From NCBI RefSeq assembly GCF_009697225.1, contig NZ_WIND01000023.1, positions 1 to 52,792 of the forward strand: a stretch of 52,792 bases of DNA. The letters are read 5' to 3'. The position numbers were made by a program, and so were the translations under genes. This DNA is from Halovulum marinum. GTDB lineage: Bacteria; Pseudomonadota; Alphaproteobacteria; Rhodobacterales; Rhodobacteraceae. A model generated the notes under the pieces. The model saw only the letters and a list, made by a program, of their open reading frames with translations. It did no database searches and was not told the DNA's origin. This document shows, piece after piece, positions 16,237-27,415 of the stretch; position 1 is the first letter of the stretch, and each line of letters starts with the position of its first letter.

Positions 16237-18165
16237 ATGAGGGTATTCACCGTCATCGGCCCGTCGCAATCGGGAAAGACCACGCTGGCGGACGCGCTGG
16301 CCGGTCTGGAGGGCCGCGCCAGTATCAACGAGTTCTCGGACGCCGCCACGCTGCGGCGTTTCGACTATCTGGGCGACGCCTGGGGCTGCATCGACATCGC
16401 CGGCGGCACCGAGACGCTGGGCCTGGCCGCGCAGGCGGTGCTGGCCAGCGACGCCGCCGTGGTGGTGGTGCCCCCCGACCCCGACGCCGCGGTGCTGTCC
16501 GCGCCCTACCTGCGGCTGGTGCAGGAGGCCGACATCCCCGCGGTGCTGTTCGTCAACCGGATCGACGCCCCCGCCGGCCGGGTGCGCGACATCGTGGCGG
16601 CGCTGCAGGCGTTCTGCCCGCAGCCGATCATCCTGCGCCAGGTGCCGATGCGCAGCGGCGACAGCGTCACTGGCACCATCGACCTGATCTCGGAACGGGC
16701 GTGGCAGTTCAACGAGGGCCAGCGCTCGGACCTGATCGAGATGCCCGACACCGCGAAGGAGCGCGAGCAGGAGGCCCGCACCGAGCTGCTGGAGCACCTG
16801 GCCGATTTCGACGACGCGCTGCTGGAGCAGCTGATCGAGGACAAGCGCCCGGCCACCGACGAGGTGTTCGGCCTGGCCGCCAGGGTGCTGGCCAGCCACG
16901 AGGCGATGCCGGCGCTGCTGGGCGCGGCCAGCCACGGCAACGGCATGCAGCGGCTGATGAAGACCCTGCGCCACGAGGTGCCCGGCCCGGACGCCGCCCG
17001 CACGCGGCTGGGCGGCGCGCCGCTGGCGGTGGCCTTCCTGGCCGATGTCCGCAAGCACCTGGGCAAGATGACCGTGCTGCGGGCGCTGGCCGACGGCGTC
17101 GCCGCCGGCGCGCCGCTGGGCGGCGCGGCGCCGGGCAACCTGACCGCGCTCGACGCGCGCACCCCGGTGGACCGGGTGGCGCCGGGCGATTTCGCCATCG
17201 CGGTCAAGTCGGACCACCTGGCCGCCGGCACGCTGCTGACCGCCGACGGCGCCGCCCCGGCGCCGGACTGGATGCGCCGCCGCGTGCCCGGCCTGCGCCA
17301 GCTGGTCGCGCCGCTGCACGAGCGCGACGACGTGCGGCTGTCCGGTGCGCTGGGCAAGCTGGCCGAGACCGACCCGGCGCTGCTGCTGGAGCAGGATCCG
17401 CAGACCGGCAAGCCGATCCTGGCGACCCAGGGGCCGATGCACGCGCGCCGGGTGGCGGCGAAGCTGGCCGAGGACTTCGGCATCGAGATCGACCTGGCGC
17501 CGGTGCCGCCGGCCTACCGCGAATCGATCACCAGGGCGGTCGATCAGCACCACCGCCACCGCAAGCAGTCCGGCGGCGCCGGCCAGTTCGCCGACGTGCA
17601 GCTGCAGGTCGCGCCGGCCGCGCGCGGCGCCGGCTTCGCCTTCGACGAGGTGGTCAAGGGCGGCGCGGTGCCGCGCAACTACATCCCCGCCGTCGCCGCC
17701 GGCGCCGAGGAGGCGCTGGCGCAGGGGCCGCTGGGCTTTCCGGTGGTCGATGTCGCGGTGACGCTGAAGGACGGCAAGCACCATTCGGTCGACAGCTCGG
17801 ACCACGCCTTCCGCACCGCCGGCAAGGCCGCCGTGCGCGAGGCGCTGAAGCAGGCCGCGCCGGTGCTGCTGCAGCCGATCTTCCGGGTCGACATCCACGT
17901 GCCGGCGCCGTTCTCGGGCGGGCTGGTGCCGGTGATGAACGGGCTCAAGGGCCAGGTGCTGGGCTTCGAGGCGCACCCCGCCGCCTATGGCTGGGACGTG
18001 TTCAGCGCGCTGCTGCCGGCGGCGGCGCTGGACGAGCTGCAGCGCGCGCTGGGCAGCGCCACCCAGGGCACCGCCTGGGCCGAGGCGCGGTTCGACCACT
18101 ACACCGAGGTCTACGGCCGCGAGGCCGAGAAGCTGAGCGCGGCGCTGACCGGCGAGCCGGCGTGA
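16237..18165 (+). CDS. Elongation factor G-like protein (EF-G2 type) with altered GTPase motifs
   Basis: A 642-residue paralogue of EF-G, shorter than true EF-G (about 690-700). The P-loop GPSQSGKT (residues 8-15) is intact. The switch-I region with its conserved Thr appears missing: only about 35 residues separate the P-loop from DIAGG (53-57). DIAGG replaces the canonical DTPGH, so the catalytic His is lost. The base-recognition motif is NRID (107-110) instead of NKxD. The C-terminal domains are well preserved, with YRESITRAVDQHHRHRKQSG and ending through FDHYTEVYG. A ribosome-binding site (GGAGG) supports the ATG at 16237. This is not the housekeeping fusA, since no rps or tuf genes are nearby. 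The role of such paralogues is unclear; weak or no GTP hydrolysis is inferred. Confidence 0.85.
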   Translation: MRVFTVIGPSQSGKTTLADALAGLEGRASINEFSDAATLRRFDYLGDAWGCIDIAGGTETLGLAAQAVLASDAAVVVVPPDPDAAVLSAPYLRLVQEADIPAVLFVNRIDAPAGRVRDIVAALQAFCPQPIILRQVPMRSGDSVTGTIDLISERAWQFNEGQRSDLIEMPDTAKEREQEARTELLEHLADFDDALLEQLIEDKRPATDEVFGLAARVLASHEAMPALLGAASHGNGMQRLMKTLRHEVPGPDAARTRLGGAPLAVAFLADVRKHLGKMTVLRALADGVAAGAPLGGAAPGNLTALDARTPVDRVAPGDFAIAVKSDHLAAGTLLTADGAAPAPDWMRRRVPGLRQLVAPLHERDDVRLSGALGKLAETDPALLLEQDPQTGKPILATQGPMHARRVAAKLAEDFGIEIDLAPVPPAYRESITRAVDQHHRHRKQSGGAGQFADVQLQVAPAARGAGFAFDEVVKGGAVPRNYIPAVAAGAEEALAQGPLGFPVVDVAVTLKDGKHHSVDSSDHAFRTAGKAAVREALKQAAPVLLQPIFRVDIHVPAPFSGGLVPVMNGLKGQVLGFEAHPAAYGWDVFSALLPAAALDELQRALGSATQGTAWAEARFDHYTEVYGREAEKLSAALTGEPA

Positions 18166-18171
18166 TTTTCC

Positions 18172-18197
18172 CGGGCGGCGGATTGAACCGCCGCCCG
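18172..18197 (+). terminator. Hairpin after the EF-G-like gene
   Basis: Perfect 10-bp inverted repeat CGGGCGGCGG / CCGCCGCCCG with a 6-nt ATTGAA loop, starting 7 nt after the EF-G-like stop. There is no T-tract after the stem, so termination may be partial or factor-assisted. Confidence 0.55.
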
Positions 18198-18244
18198 CAA
18201 CCTGCTTGAAAGGACGCATTCCTGTTCCCGAGGGGCGTCCGCCC

Positions 18245-19684
18245 GTGTCCAGCACACCCACCGATGCCGGCGACAGCGCCGACCGGCCAGACAGCAGGGT
18301 CGCCGACCGCGCCGCCGGGGCGCTGTCGCTGACGGTGCTGCTGCTGATGATCCTGCGCGACTGGGGCGGGCCGGGCTGGGCCGGCGACGCCGCCGCCGCG
18401 CTGGCCGCGGCACTGCTGCTGCTGCTGGCGCCGCAGGTCCGCTGGAGCCGGCGGCTGTTCGTGGTCATCGGCCTGGCGCTGGTGGCGGCGGCGATGGCCA
18501 CCCGCGCCAGCTGGCTGGCCGACGTCGACCGCGCGCTGCAGAGCGCCGCGTTCATCGCCGCCTTCTTCAGCGCGCTGACCTCGCTGCGGCATGTCGCCGA
18601 CACCTCGCCGGCGATCCACCGCGCCGGGCGGTTCCTGGCGCAGCAGCCGCCGGGGCGGCGCTATCTGGCGCTGACCGCGGGCGGGCAGGTGTTCGGGCTG
18701 CTGCTGAACTACGGCGCGATCGCGCTGCTGGGCAGCATGTCGGTGACCAGCGCCGGCCGCGAGCCCGACCCGCAGATCCGCGCGATCCGCGTCCGGCGGA
18801 TGCTGATGGCGATCCAGCGCGGCTTCACCTCGACCCTGGCCTGGTCGCCGCTGGGCTTCGCGATGGCGGTCTCGACGACGCTGGTGCCCGGCGCCAGCTG
18901 GGCGGCGGCGCTGCCCGCCTGCCTGGTGACGGCGGCGCTGCTGGCGGCGGTGGGCTGGGCGCTGGACACGGTGTTCAAGCCGCGCCTGCCGGGGCCGCGC
19001 CCGGCGCCGCCGCGGCCCGAGGGCGGCTGGCGCACGCAGCTGCCGCTGCTGTGGCTGCTGCTGCTGCTGGTGATCGCCGTCGGCGGGCTGCACCTGGCCG
19101 CCGGGGTGCGCGCGGTGGGCGTGGTGATCGTGGTGGTGCCGCTGATCGCGCTGGGCTGGACGATGCTGCAGGCCGCGCCCGGCGCGCGGCTGCGCGCCAC
19201 CGGCCGGCGCGGCCGCGACTACCTGCTGCGCGACCTGCCGGGCTATCGCGGCGAGCTGGTGCTGCTGATGACGGCCGGCTTCATCGGCGCGCTGGGCGCG
19301 GCGCTGCTGGTGCCGGTGGTGCGGACCTCGGGGCTGGACCTGTCGGCGGTGCCGGGCTGGGCGGTGTTGCTGGCGCTGGTCTGGCTGATCCCGCTGACCG
19401 GGCAATTGGGGATGAACCCGATCCTGACCGCCTCGCTGCTGATCCCGGTGCTGCCGTCGGCGGCGCAGATGGGCGTGACCCCGACCGAGGTGATCGTCGC
19501 CGTCACCGGCGGCTGGGCGCTGAGCGGCGCCAGCTCGCCCTACACCGCCTCGACGCTGATGATCGGCACCCTGGCGCGGGTGGAGGCGCGCCGCGTCGGC
19601 ATGGTCTGGAACGGCGGCTACGTGCTGGCCGGCGGGCTGGCTGTGTCGGCCTGGGTGCTGCTGCTGGCGCTGGTGCCGGGCTAG
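18245..19684 (+). CDS. Polytopic membrane protein, probable transporter of unknown substrate
   Basis: A 479-residue inner-membrane protein with about 11-13 hydrophobic segments after a polar N-terminus of about 25 residues. I cannot name the family with certainty. The late segment TGQLGMNPILTASLL, followed by VTGGWALSGASSPYTAS, looks like the paired discontinuous helices of ion-transporter (IT) superfamily carriers. The loop RVRRMLMAIQRGFTSTLAWS lies in the middle. The GTG at 18245 has a GAGGGG ribosome-binding site about 10 nt upstream and is preferred over an in-frame TTG at 18206 that lies directly after the hairpin. It is convergent with the sulfotransferase gene, 47 bp away. It is separated from the EF-G-like gene by the hairpin, so a shared function is not implied. 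Confidence 0.7.
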   Translation: MSSTPTDAGDSADRPDSRVADRAAGALSLTVLLLMILRDWGGPGWAGDAAAALAAALLLLLAPQVRWSRRLFVVIGLALVAAAMATRASWLADVDRALQSAAFIAAFFSALTSLRHVADTSPAIHRAGRFLAQQPPGRRYLALTAGGQVFGLLLNYGAIALLGSMSVTSAGREPDPQIRAIRVRRMLMAIQRGFTSTLAWSPLGFAMAVSTTLVPGASWAAALPACLVTAALLAAVGWALDTVFKPRLPGPRPAPPRPEGGWRTQLPLLWLLLLLVIAVGGLHLAAGVRAVGVVIVVVPLIALGWTMLQAAPGARLRATGRRGRDYLLRDLPGYRGELVLLMTAGFIGALGAALLVPVVRTSGLDLSAVPGWAVLLALVWLIPLTGQLGMNPILTASLLIPVLPSAAQMGVTPTEVIVAVTGGWALSGASSPYTASTLMIGTLARVEARRVGMVWNGGYVLAGGLAVSAWVLLLALVPG

Positions 19685-19731
19685 ACGCGGCGGCCCGGCC
19701 CCCCGGCCAGGCGTCGTGCGGGTGCAGCGCA

Positions 19732-20463
19732 TCAGCCGCCGGTCGGCGTCAGCGCCCGGGCGCGCAGCCGCCGGTAGTACGGCAGCGCGTCCTCCAGCAC
19801 CGGGCGCAGGTGCTTCGGCACCGCCGGCAGCGGCCCCTCGGGGCCGGCGAAGCCGGTGGACCGGTGCACCGCGCCGTACCAGTGCGCGGCCCAGACGCCG
19901 TCGCCGGGGTGTCCGCCCGCCGGCCAGCGCAGCATCGCCGGATCGAACGCCAGCCCGATCGCGGCGCACAGCGCGCGCAGCATCGGCTCGGGGGCGGCGC
20001 GGATGTCGGCGCTGTCGATCACCACCGGGTCGCGCCCCGCCGCGGCCGCGGTGCGCGCAAACAGCGCCGCCTGCCCGGCCGCGCCGATGTCGGCGGGCAC
20101 CGGGTTCTGCCGCTTGGCGTGGTAGCTGGCAATCACCCGCGCCGGGTGGCGAATCAGGAACACGTTGACCGCGGACCGGGTCCACGACAGGTCGAACCCG
20201 GGCAGCATGTGCTGCGCCATGTGCTTCTGGTAGAACACCGCCCGGCCGTCCGGCGCCGGGCCGGCGCAGCGCGCGGCGACCGCCGCCGGGTCGGCCTCGT
20301 GCGCGGCAAGGACGCGGTCGGCCATCGGGTGGTCCAGCCCGGTGCGCGCCAGGTAGGCGGCGTAGAACGGCTCGTCCCAGACGGCGCAGTCGGGGCGCGC
20401 GCCGAACGCGTACATCAGCGCCGTCGACAGGTTGCGCGGACCCGACCACATCGCGACGTTCAT
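19732..20463 (-). CDS. Sulfotransferase-like P-loop protein
   Basis: A 243-residue protein that starts MNVAMWSGPRNLSTALMYAF. The segment SGPRNLSTAL corresponds to the 5'-phosphosulfate-binding loop of sulfotransferases in a group of bacterial homologues. FLIRHPARVIASYHAKRQ is the 3'-phosphate-binding strand-helix, with the Arg and Ser expected for PAPS binding. Sulfotransferases move sulfate from PAPS to a hydroxyl or amine; the acceptor is unknown here. No signal peptide is seen. The ATG at 20463 follows a GGAGGG ribosome-binding site; twelve upstream codons in the same frame lack one. It is divergent from the dipeptide ABC operon, without evident functional ties to either neighbour. Confidence 0.8.
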   Translation of the reverse strand: MNVAMWSGPRNLSTALMYAFGARPDCAVWDEPFYAAYLARTGLDHPMADRVLAAHEADPAAVAARCAGPAPDGRAVFYQKHMAQHMLPGFDLSWTRSAVNVFLIRHPARVIASYHAKRQNPVPADIGAAGQAALFARTAAAAGRDPVVIDSADIRAAPEPMLRALCAAIGLAFDPAMLRWPAGGHPGDGVWAAHWYGAVHRSTGFAGPEGPLPAVPKHLRPVLEDALPYYRRLRARALTPTGG

Positions 20464-20572
20464 GCCCGCCCTCCGCTGGGTTCCGGCGCGACGGTACACC
20501 CTGCCGCCGCCGCCGCAAGCATGCCGCGGCGCGGCACCCGGATTTCCGCAACGTCAGGTTTCGGAGCCGCAG

Positions 20573-20601
20573 TTGCAAGCCCGGCGGAATGGGTGTCTTA
20601 T
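20573..20601 (+). promoter_or_regulatory. Candidate promoter of the dipeptide ABC operon
   Basis: TTGCAA (20573-20578) and TCTTAT (20596-20601) are separated by exactly 17 bp. The expected start is near 20608, leaving a leader of about 46 nt before the ATG at 20654, which has a GGGAGA ribosome-binding site at 20642-20647. Confidence 0.55.
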
Positions 20602-20653
20602 TCGGCACGCGCCGCGCAGAAGACGCGGTCCAACTAGACTAGGGAGATAATCA

Positions 20654-22246
20654 ATGGATTTTGCACGAAGATTGACGGCCGGGCTGCTGTTCGCGGCGCT
20701 CGCCGCCGGGTCGGCGTCGGCGCAGACGCTGGTGTATTGCTCGGAGGGCTCGCCCGAGGGGTTCGACCCGGCGCTGTACACCTCCGGCACCACCTTCGAC
20801 GCGTCCGAGCACACCATCTACGACAAGCTGACGCTGTTCGAGACCGGCACCACCAACGTGATCCCGGGCCTGGCCGAAAGCTGGGAAGTGTCCGAGGACG
20901 GGCTGGAGTACACCTTCAAGCTGCGCCAGGGCGTGAAGTTCCATTCGAACGACATGTTCACCCCCAGCCGCGACTTCAACGCCGACGACGTGATCTTCAG
21001 CTTCGAGCGCCAGTGGAAGGACGACAACTCCTACCACGAGGTCTCCGGCGGCACCTGGGAATACTTCGACGGCATGTCGATGCCCGACCTGCTTTCCTCG
21101 ATCGAGAAGGTGGACGACTACACCGTCAAGTTCGTGCTGAACCGCCCCGAGGCGCCGTTCGTCGCCAACCTGGCGATGGGCTTCGCCTCGATCATGTCCA
21201 AGGAATACGCCGACGCGATGATCGAGGCCGGCACCCCCGAGATGCTGAACCAGCAGCCGATCGGCACCGGCCCGTTCAGCTTCGTCGCCTACCAGAAGGA
21301 CGCCGTCATCCGCTACGCGCGCAATGACGAGTACTGGCGCGACCCCGCCGACATCGAGAACCTGGTGTTCGCGATCACGCCCGACGCCTCGGTCCGCTAC
21401 CAGAAGCTGACCGCCGGCGAGTGCCACATCATGCCCTATCCGAACCCCGCCGACATCGAGGCGATGAAGGCCGACGAGAACATCGTCGTGGCCGAGCAGG
21501 AAGGGCTGAACGTCGGCTATCTGGCCTACAACACCACGCAGGAACCGTTCGACGATCCCAAGGTGCGCAAGGCGCTGAACATGGCGATCGACAAGCAGGC
21601 GATCATCGATGTCGTGTTCCAGGGCTCGGGGCAGATCGCCAAGAACCCGATCCCGCCGACCATGTGGGGCTATGCCGAGGGCATCGAGGACGATCCCTAC
21701 GATCCCGAGGCCGCCAAGGCGATGCTGGAAGAGGCCGGCGTCACCGACCTGTCGATGAAGGTCTGGGCGATGCCCGTGCAGCGCCCCTACAATCCCAACG
21801 CCCGCCGCATGGCCGAGCTGATCCAGGAGGACTTCAGCCAGGTCGGCGTGGACGTCGAAATCGTGTCCTACGAGTGGGGCGAGTACCTGAGCCGCTCGCG
21901 CGAGTTGGACCGCGACGGCGCGATCCTGCTGGGCTGGACCGGCGACAACGGCGATCCGGACAACTTCCTGGCGGTGCTGCTGGGCTGCGACGGGGTCGAG
22001 AACTCGAACCGCGCGCAGTGGTGCTACGAGCCGTTCGACGAGCTGATCCAGAAGGCCAAGACCGTCTCGGACCAGGAAGAGCGCGCGAAGCTCTACCAGC
22101 AGGCGCAGGAGATCTTCAAGGAGCAGGCGCCCTGGGCCACCATCGCGCACTCGGTGGTCTACATGCCGATGCGTCCCGAGGTGCAGGGCTACAAGGTCCA
22201 CCCGCTGGGCGGGCACATCTTCTACGGCGTCTCGATCGAGCAGTGA
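20654..22246 (+). CDS. Dipeptide/oligopeptide ABC transporter, substrate-binding protein
   Basis: A 530-residue periplasmic binding protein of the SBP_bac_5 (DppA/OppA) family. The signal peptide is residues 1-23 with cleavage after ASA. The mature protein begins with the family's YCSEGSPEGFDPALYTSGTT. Other clear blocks are IPGLAESWEVSEDGLEYTF, FHSNDMF, NADDVIFSF, the IGTGPFSF segment and the late VRKALNMAIDKQAI. Length and order match DppA-type proteins, which bind dipeptides and in some cases haem or aminolevulinate. It is the first gene of a six-gene operon and is followed by a strong hairpin. This would let the binding protein be made in excess over the membrane complex. Confidence 0.94.
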   Translation: MDFARRLTAGLLFAALAAGSASAQTLVYCSEGSPEGFDPALYTSGTTFDASEHTIYDKLTLFETGTTNVIPGLAESWEVSEDGLEYTFKLRQGVKFHSNDMFTPSRDFNADDVIFSFERQWKDDNSYHEVSGGTWEYFDGMSMPDLLSSIEKVDDYTVKFVLNRPEAPFVANLAMGFASIMSKEYADAMIEAGTPEMLNQQPIGTGPFSFVAYQKDAVIRYARNDEYWRDPADIENLVFAITPDASVRYQKLTAGECHIMPYPNPADIEAMKADENIVVAEQEGLNVGYLAYNTTQEPFDDPKVRKALNMAIDKQAIIDVVFQGSGQIAKNPIPPTMWGYAEGIEDDPYDPEAAKAMLEEAGVTDLSMKVWAMPVQRPYNPNARRMAELIQEDFSQVGVDVEIVSYEWGEYLSRSRELDRDGAILLGWTGDNGDPDNFLAVLLGCDGVENSNRAQWCYEPFDELIQKAKTVSDQEERAKLYQQAQEIFKEQAPWATIAHSVVYMPMRPEVQGYKVHPLGGHIFYGVSIEQ

Positions 22247-22265
22247 TCGTGACGTGACACGCGCG

Positions 22266-22293
22266 CGGGCCGGGGGTGCGTGCCCCCGGCCCG
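22266..22293 (+). terminator. Hairpin between the binding-protein gene and the rest of the dipeptide operon
   Basis: Perfect 11-bp inverted repeat CGGGCCGGGGG / CCCCCGGCCCG with a 6-nt TGCGTG loop, 19 nt after the stop of the binding-protein gene and followed by a short TTT. It probably acts as a partial terminator or 3' mRNA stabiliser, since the downstream genes have no obvious promoter of their own. Confidence 0.7.
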
Positions 22294-22366
22294 TTTCCGT
22301 TCCGACGCACGGGCCCCTGGCCCGTTCCCGTGTCGCCATGCGACTTTCGCGCAGCCCGAGGACCGG

Positions 22367-23460
22367 ATGGACCGCTACAGCGAATACCGCGCCGTCGCGC
22401 GCGCCCTGAACACCGACGCCGTGGCCCTGGTGCCCGGCCCGAACTTCGAGCGGCTGTTCGGCCACGGCTTCCACAGCCACGAGCGCCCGCTGGTGATCGT
22501 GATCCCGCCCGAGGGCCCGCCCGCGGCGCTGGTCCCGAACCTGGAGCTGCGCTCGTTCGACCTGCTGGGGTTCGAGGGCGAGGTGTTCGACTGGCGCGAC
22601 CAGGACGGCTATGACCACGCCTTCGCCGCGCTGGCCGCGCACCTGCCGCTGCAATCGCTGGCGGTCGAGGGCCAGGTGATGCGGGTGTTCGTGCACCACG
22701 CGCTGGTCGCGGCCTGTCCCGGCCTGCGCATCGTCGATGCCGAGCGCGAGATCTCGGGCGTGCGGCTGCGCAAGCGCCCGGACGAGATCGCGGCGCTGGA
22801 GCGGGCGATCAGGATCTCCGAAACCGCACTGGCCGAGGTGCTGGCGCAGGTCCGCGCCGGCCAGACCGAGAAGCAGGTCGAAAGCCTGCTGACCCAGGCG
22901 CTGTTCCGCCACGGCGCCGAGGCGCACGCGTTCGGCCCGATCGTCGCCGCCGGCGACAACTCGGCCCGGCCGCACGCCCATGCCCGCGCCGACTACGCCA
23001 TTCAACCCGGCGACGCGTTGCTGTTCGACTTCGGCGCGCGCCTGGACGGGTTCTGCGCCGACATCACCCGCACGGTGTTCGTCGGACATGCCGACGACGA
23101 GGCGCAGGCGGTCTACGACACCGTGCTGCGCGCGAACCTGCGCGGACTCGCAGTCACCCGGCCGGGGGCGACGGCCCATGATGTGGACGATGCGGTGACG
23201 GGCGTGCTAGAGGCCTCGCGCTATTGCGACCGGATTCGCACCAAGACCGGCCACGGGCTGGGCCGCGACGTACACGAGGCACCGTACATCATGCGCGGAA
23301 ACCGCCAGGTTCTGGAGCCGGGAATGGTCTTCACCGTCGAGCCGGGGCTCTACCGCATCGGCGGCTTCGGCGTGCGGATCGAGGATGACGTGGTCGTCAC
23401 CGAGGACGGCTGCCGGTCGCTGACCGGGTTCGACAAGACGCTGACCCTGGTGGGCACCTG

Positions 23461-23461
<1 letters not shown>
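22367..23461 (+). CDS. M24-family metallopeptidase (Xaa-Pro dipeptidase type)
   Basis: A 364-residue protein with the creatinase-like N-terminal domain (about 1-130) and the pita-bread catalytic domain of peptidase family M24. All five metal ligands are visible: Asp221 and Asp232 (LLFDFGARLDGFCADITR), His296 (KTGHGLGRDVHE), Glu325 (TVEPG) and Glu339 (RIEDD). Proline dipeptidases of this type cleave Xaa-Pro dipeptides in the cytoplasm. It sits between the binding-protein and first permease genes of a dipeptide importer and overlaps the permease start by one base (TGATG). It therefore most likely hydrolyses the imported peptide. The ATG at 22367 begins the normal family N-terminus; upstream in-frame codons fall in the hairpin region. 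Confidence 0.93.
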
Positions 23462-24467
<1,006 letters not shown>

Positions 24468-24468
<1 letters not shown>

Positions 24469-25376
24469 TGGCGACCGCAACCGACCCCGACGCGCTGTCG
24501 ACCGAGGCCGAACGGCCCGGCCGCCTGCGCGAGTTCTGGTACTACTTCCGCGAGAACCGCGGCGCCGTGTTCGGCCTGTGGATCTTCCTGGCGTTCCTGT
24601 TCGTCGCGATCTTCGCGCCGCTGATCGCGCCGCACGACCCGACGGCGCAGTACCGCCAGGCGTTCCTGCAGCCCCCGGTCTGGCAGGAGGGCGGCAGCTG
24701 GCAGTTCCCGCTGGGCACCGACATGGTGGGGCGCGACATGCTGTCCCGCCTGCTGCACGGCGCGCGGTTCTCGTTCTTCGTCGGCATCGTGGTGGTGGTG
24801 ATCGCGGCGGGCGGCGGCATCACCGTCGGCCTGCTGGCCGGGTTCTCGCCGCGCTGGCTGGACTCGATCATCATGCGGCTGATGGACGTGATCCTGGCGT
24901 TCCCGTCGCTGCTGCTGGCGCTGGTGCTGGTGGCGATCCTGGGCCCGTCGCTGCTGAACGCGATGATCGCCATCGCCATCGTGCTGCAGCCGCACTACGT
25001 GCGCCTGACCCGCGCGAGCGTGATGTCGGAGCTGCCGAAGGACTACGTCACCTCGGCCCGCGTCGCCGGCGCCTCGCTGCCGCGGCTGATGTTCGTCACC
25101 GTGCTGCCGAACTGCCTGGCGCCGATCATCGTGCAGGCGGCGCTGAGCTTCTCGACCGCGATCCTGGACGCCGCGGCGCTGGGCTTTCTGGGCATGGGCG
25201 CGCAGCCGCCGACCCCGGAATGGGGCACGATGCTGTCCGAGGCGCGCGAGTTCATCCTGCGCGCCTGGTGGGTGGTCACCTTCCCCGGCCTCGCCATCCT
25301 GGTGACGGTGCTGGCGATCAACCTGATGGGCGACGGCCTGCGCGACGCGCTCGATCCGAAACTGAAGCGGAGCTGA
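24468..25376 (+). CDS. Dipeptide ABC transporter permease (DppC type)
   Basis: A 302-residue BPD_transp_1 permease. After a polar N-terminus of about 20 residues comes [18 protein letters not shown], the usual DppC/OppC entry into the first helix. [23 protein letters not shown] precedes the second helix, split here only for description. The EAA loop is [15 protein letters not shown], and [19 protein letters not shown] is the conserved C-terminal signature. It forms a heterodimer with the preceding permease. Start ATG 24468 overlaps the previous stop (TGATG). Confidence 0.95.
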
Positions 25377-25379
25377 GAC

Positions 25380-26353
25380 ATGGCGCTGCTGGAGATCCGC
25401 AACCTTAGCGTCGATTTCGAGACCACCTCGGGCCGGTTCCGCGCGGTCGACGGGTTCGACCTGACCATGGAGCCCGGCGGGATCACCGCCGTGGTCGGCG
25501 AAAGCGGCTCGGGCAAGTCGGTGTCGTTCCTGGCGCTGATGGGGCTGCTGCCGTGGACCGCCACCGTCACCGCCGACCGGCTGATGTTCGACGGCACCGA
25601 CCTGCGCCAGGCCAGCCGCGCCCAGCGCCGCCGGATCATCGGCAAGGACATGTCGATGATCTTCCAGGAGCCGATGTCGTCGCTGAACCCCTGCTTCACC
25701 GTCGGCTTCCAGATCAAGGAGGCGCTGCGCCAGCATCTCGGGCTGGACCGCAAGGCGCGGCAGGCGCGCGCGGTCGAGCTGTTCGAGCAGGTCGGCATCC
25801 CCGCCCCCGAGCAGCGGCTGAAGGCGTTCCCGCACCAGCTGTCGGGCGGCATGAACCAGCGGGTGATGATCGCCATGGCGATCGCCTGCAAGCCCAAGCT
25901 GCTGATCGCCGACGAGCCGACCACGGCGCTGGACGTGACCATCCAGGCGCAGATCCTGGAACTGCTGACCTCGCTGCAGGGCGAGACCGGCATGGCGCTG
26001 GTGCTGATCACCCACGACATGGGCGTGGTCGCCGAGACCGCCGAGCAGGTCAGCGTGCAGTACGCCGGCCAGAAGGTCGAGCAGCAGGAGGTGCGCGCGC
26101 TGTTCGCGACCCCGCACCACCCCTATACCGCGGCGCTGCTGCAGGCGCTGCCCGAGCGGGCGACCTCGAAGCACCTGCCGACGATCCCGGGCGTGGTGCC
26201 GGGCCAGTTCGACCGGCCCGCCGGCTGCCTGTTCAGCCCGCGCTGCGCCTACGCCGACGACAGGTGCCGGGCGGTGCCGCCGCCGGTGCTGGGCCCCGAT
26301 CTGGGCCTGGCCCGCTGCCACTACCCGCTGAACACGCAAGCCGAGGAGCAGGC

Positions 26354-26357
<4 letters not shown>
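25380..26357 (+). CDS. Dipeptide ABC transporter ATPase (DppD type)
   Basis: A 325-residue ATPase. Walker A is GESGSGKS (residues 40-47). The Q-loop is [11 protein letters not shown], the signature is LSGGMNQR, and Walker B is [14 protein letters not shown] followed by the His switch ITHDMG. The C-terminal oligopeptide/dipeptide extension carries [14 protein letters not shown], whose cysteines bind a [4Fe-4S] cluster in some family members. It starts 3 nt after the permease stop and overlaps the next gene by 4 nt. Confidence 0.95.
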
Positions 26358-27307
<950 letters not shown>

Positions 27308-27379
27308 CGCTCGGCCCGCCGGACGCGGCCCGCCGGCGCCTGGCCGGCCGCCGGTGGCGCGGCCGCCTGAGCCGATGCT

Positions 27380-27412
27380 GCGGACCCGGCGCCGCTCAGG
27401 CGCCGGGTCCGC
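27380..27412. terminator. Bidirectional terminator hairpin between two convergent operons
   Basis: Perfect 14-bp inverted repeat GCGGACCCGGCGCC / GGCGCCGGGTCCGC with a 5-nt GCTCA loop. It lies between the end of the dipeptide operon (27307, plus) and the end of the alcohol dehydrogenase gene (27416, minus), and can serve both. No T-tract is present on either side. Confidence 0.75.
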
Positions 27413-27415
27413 GGG

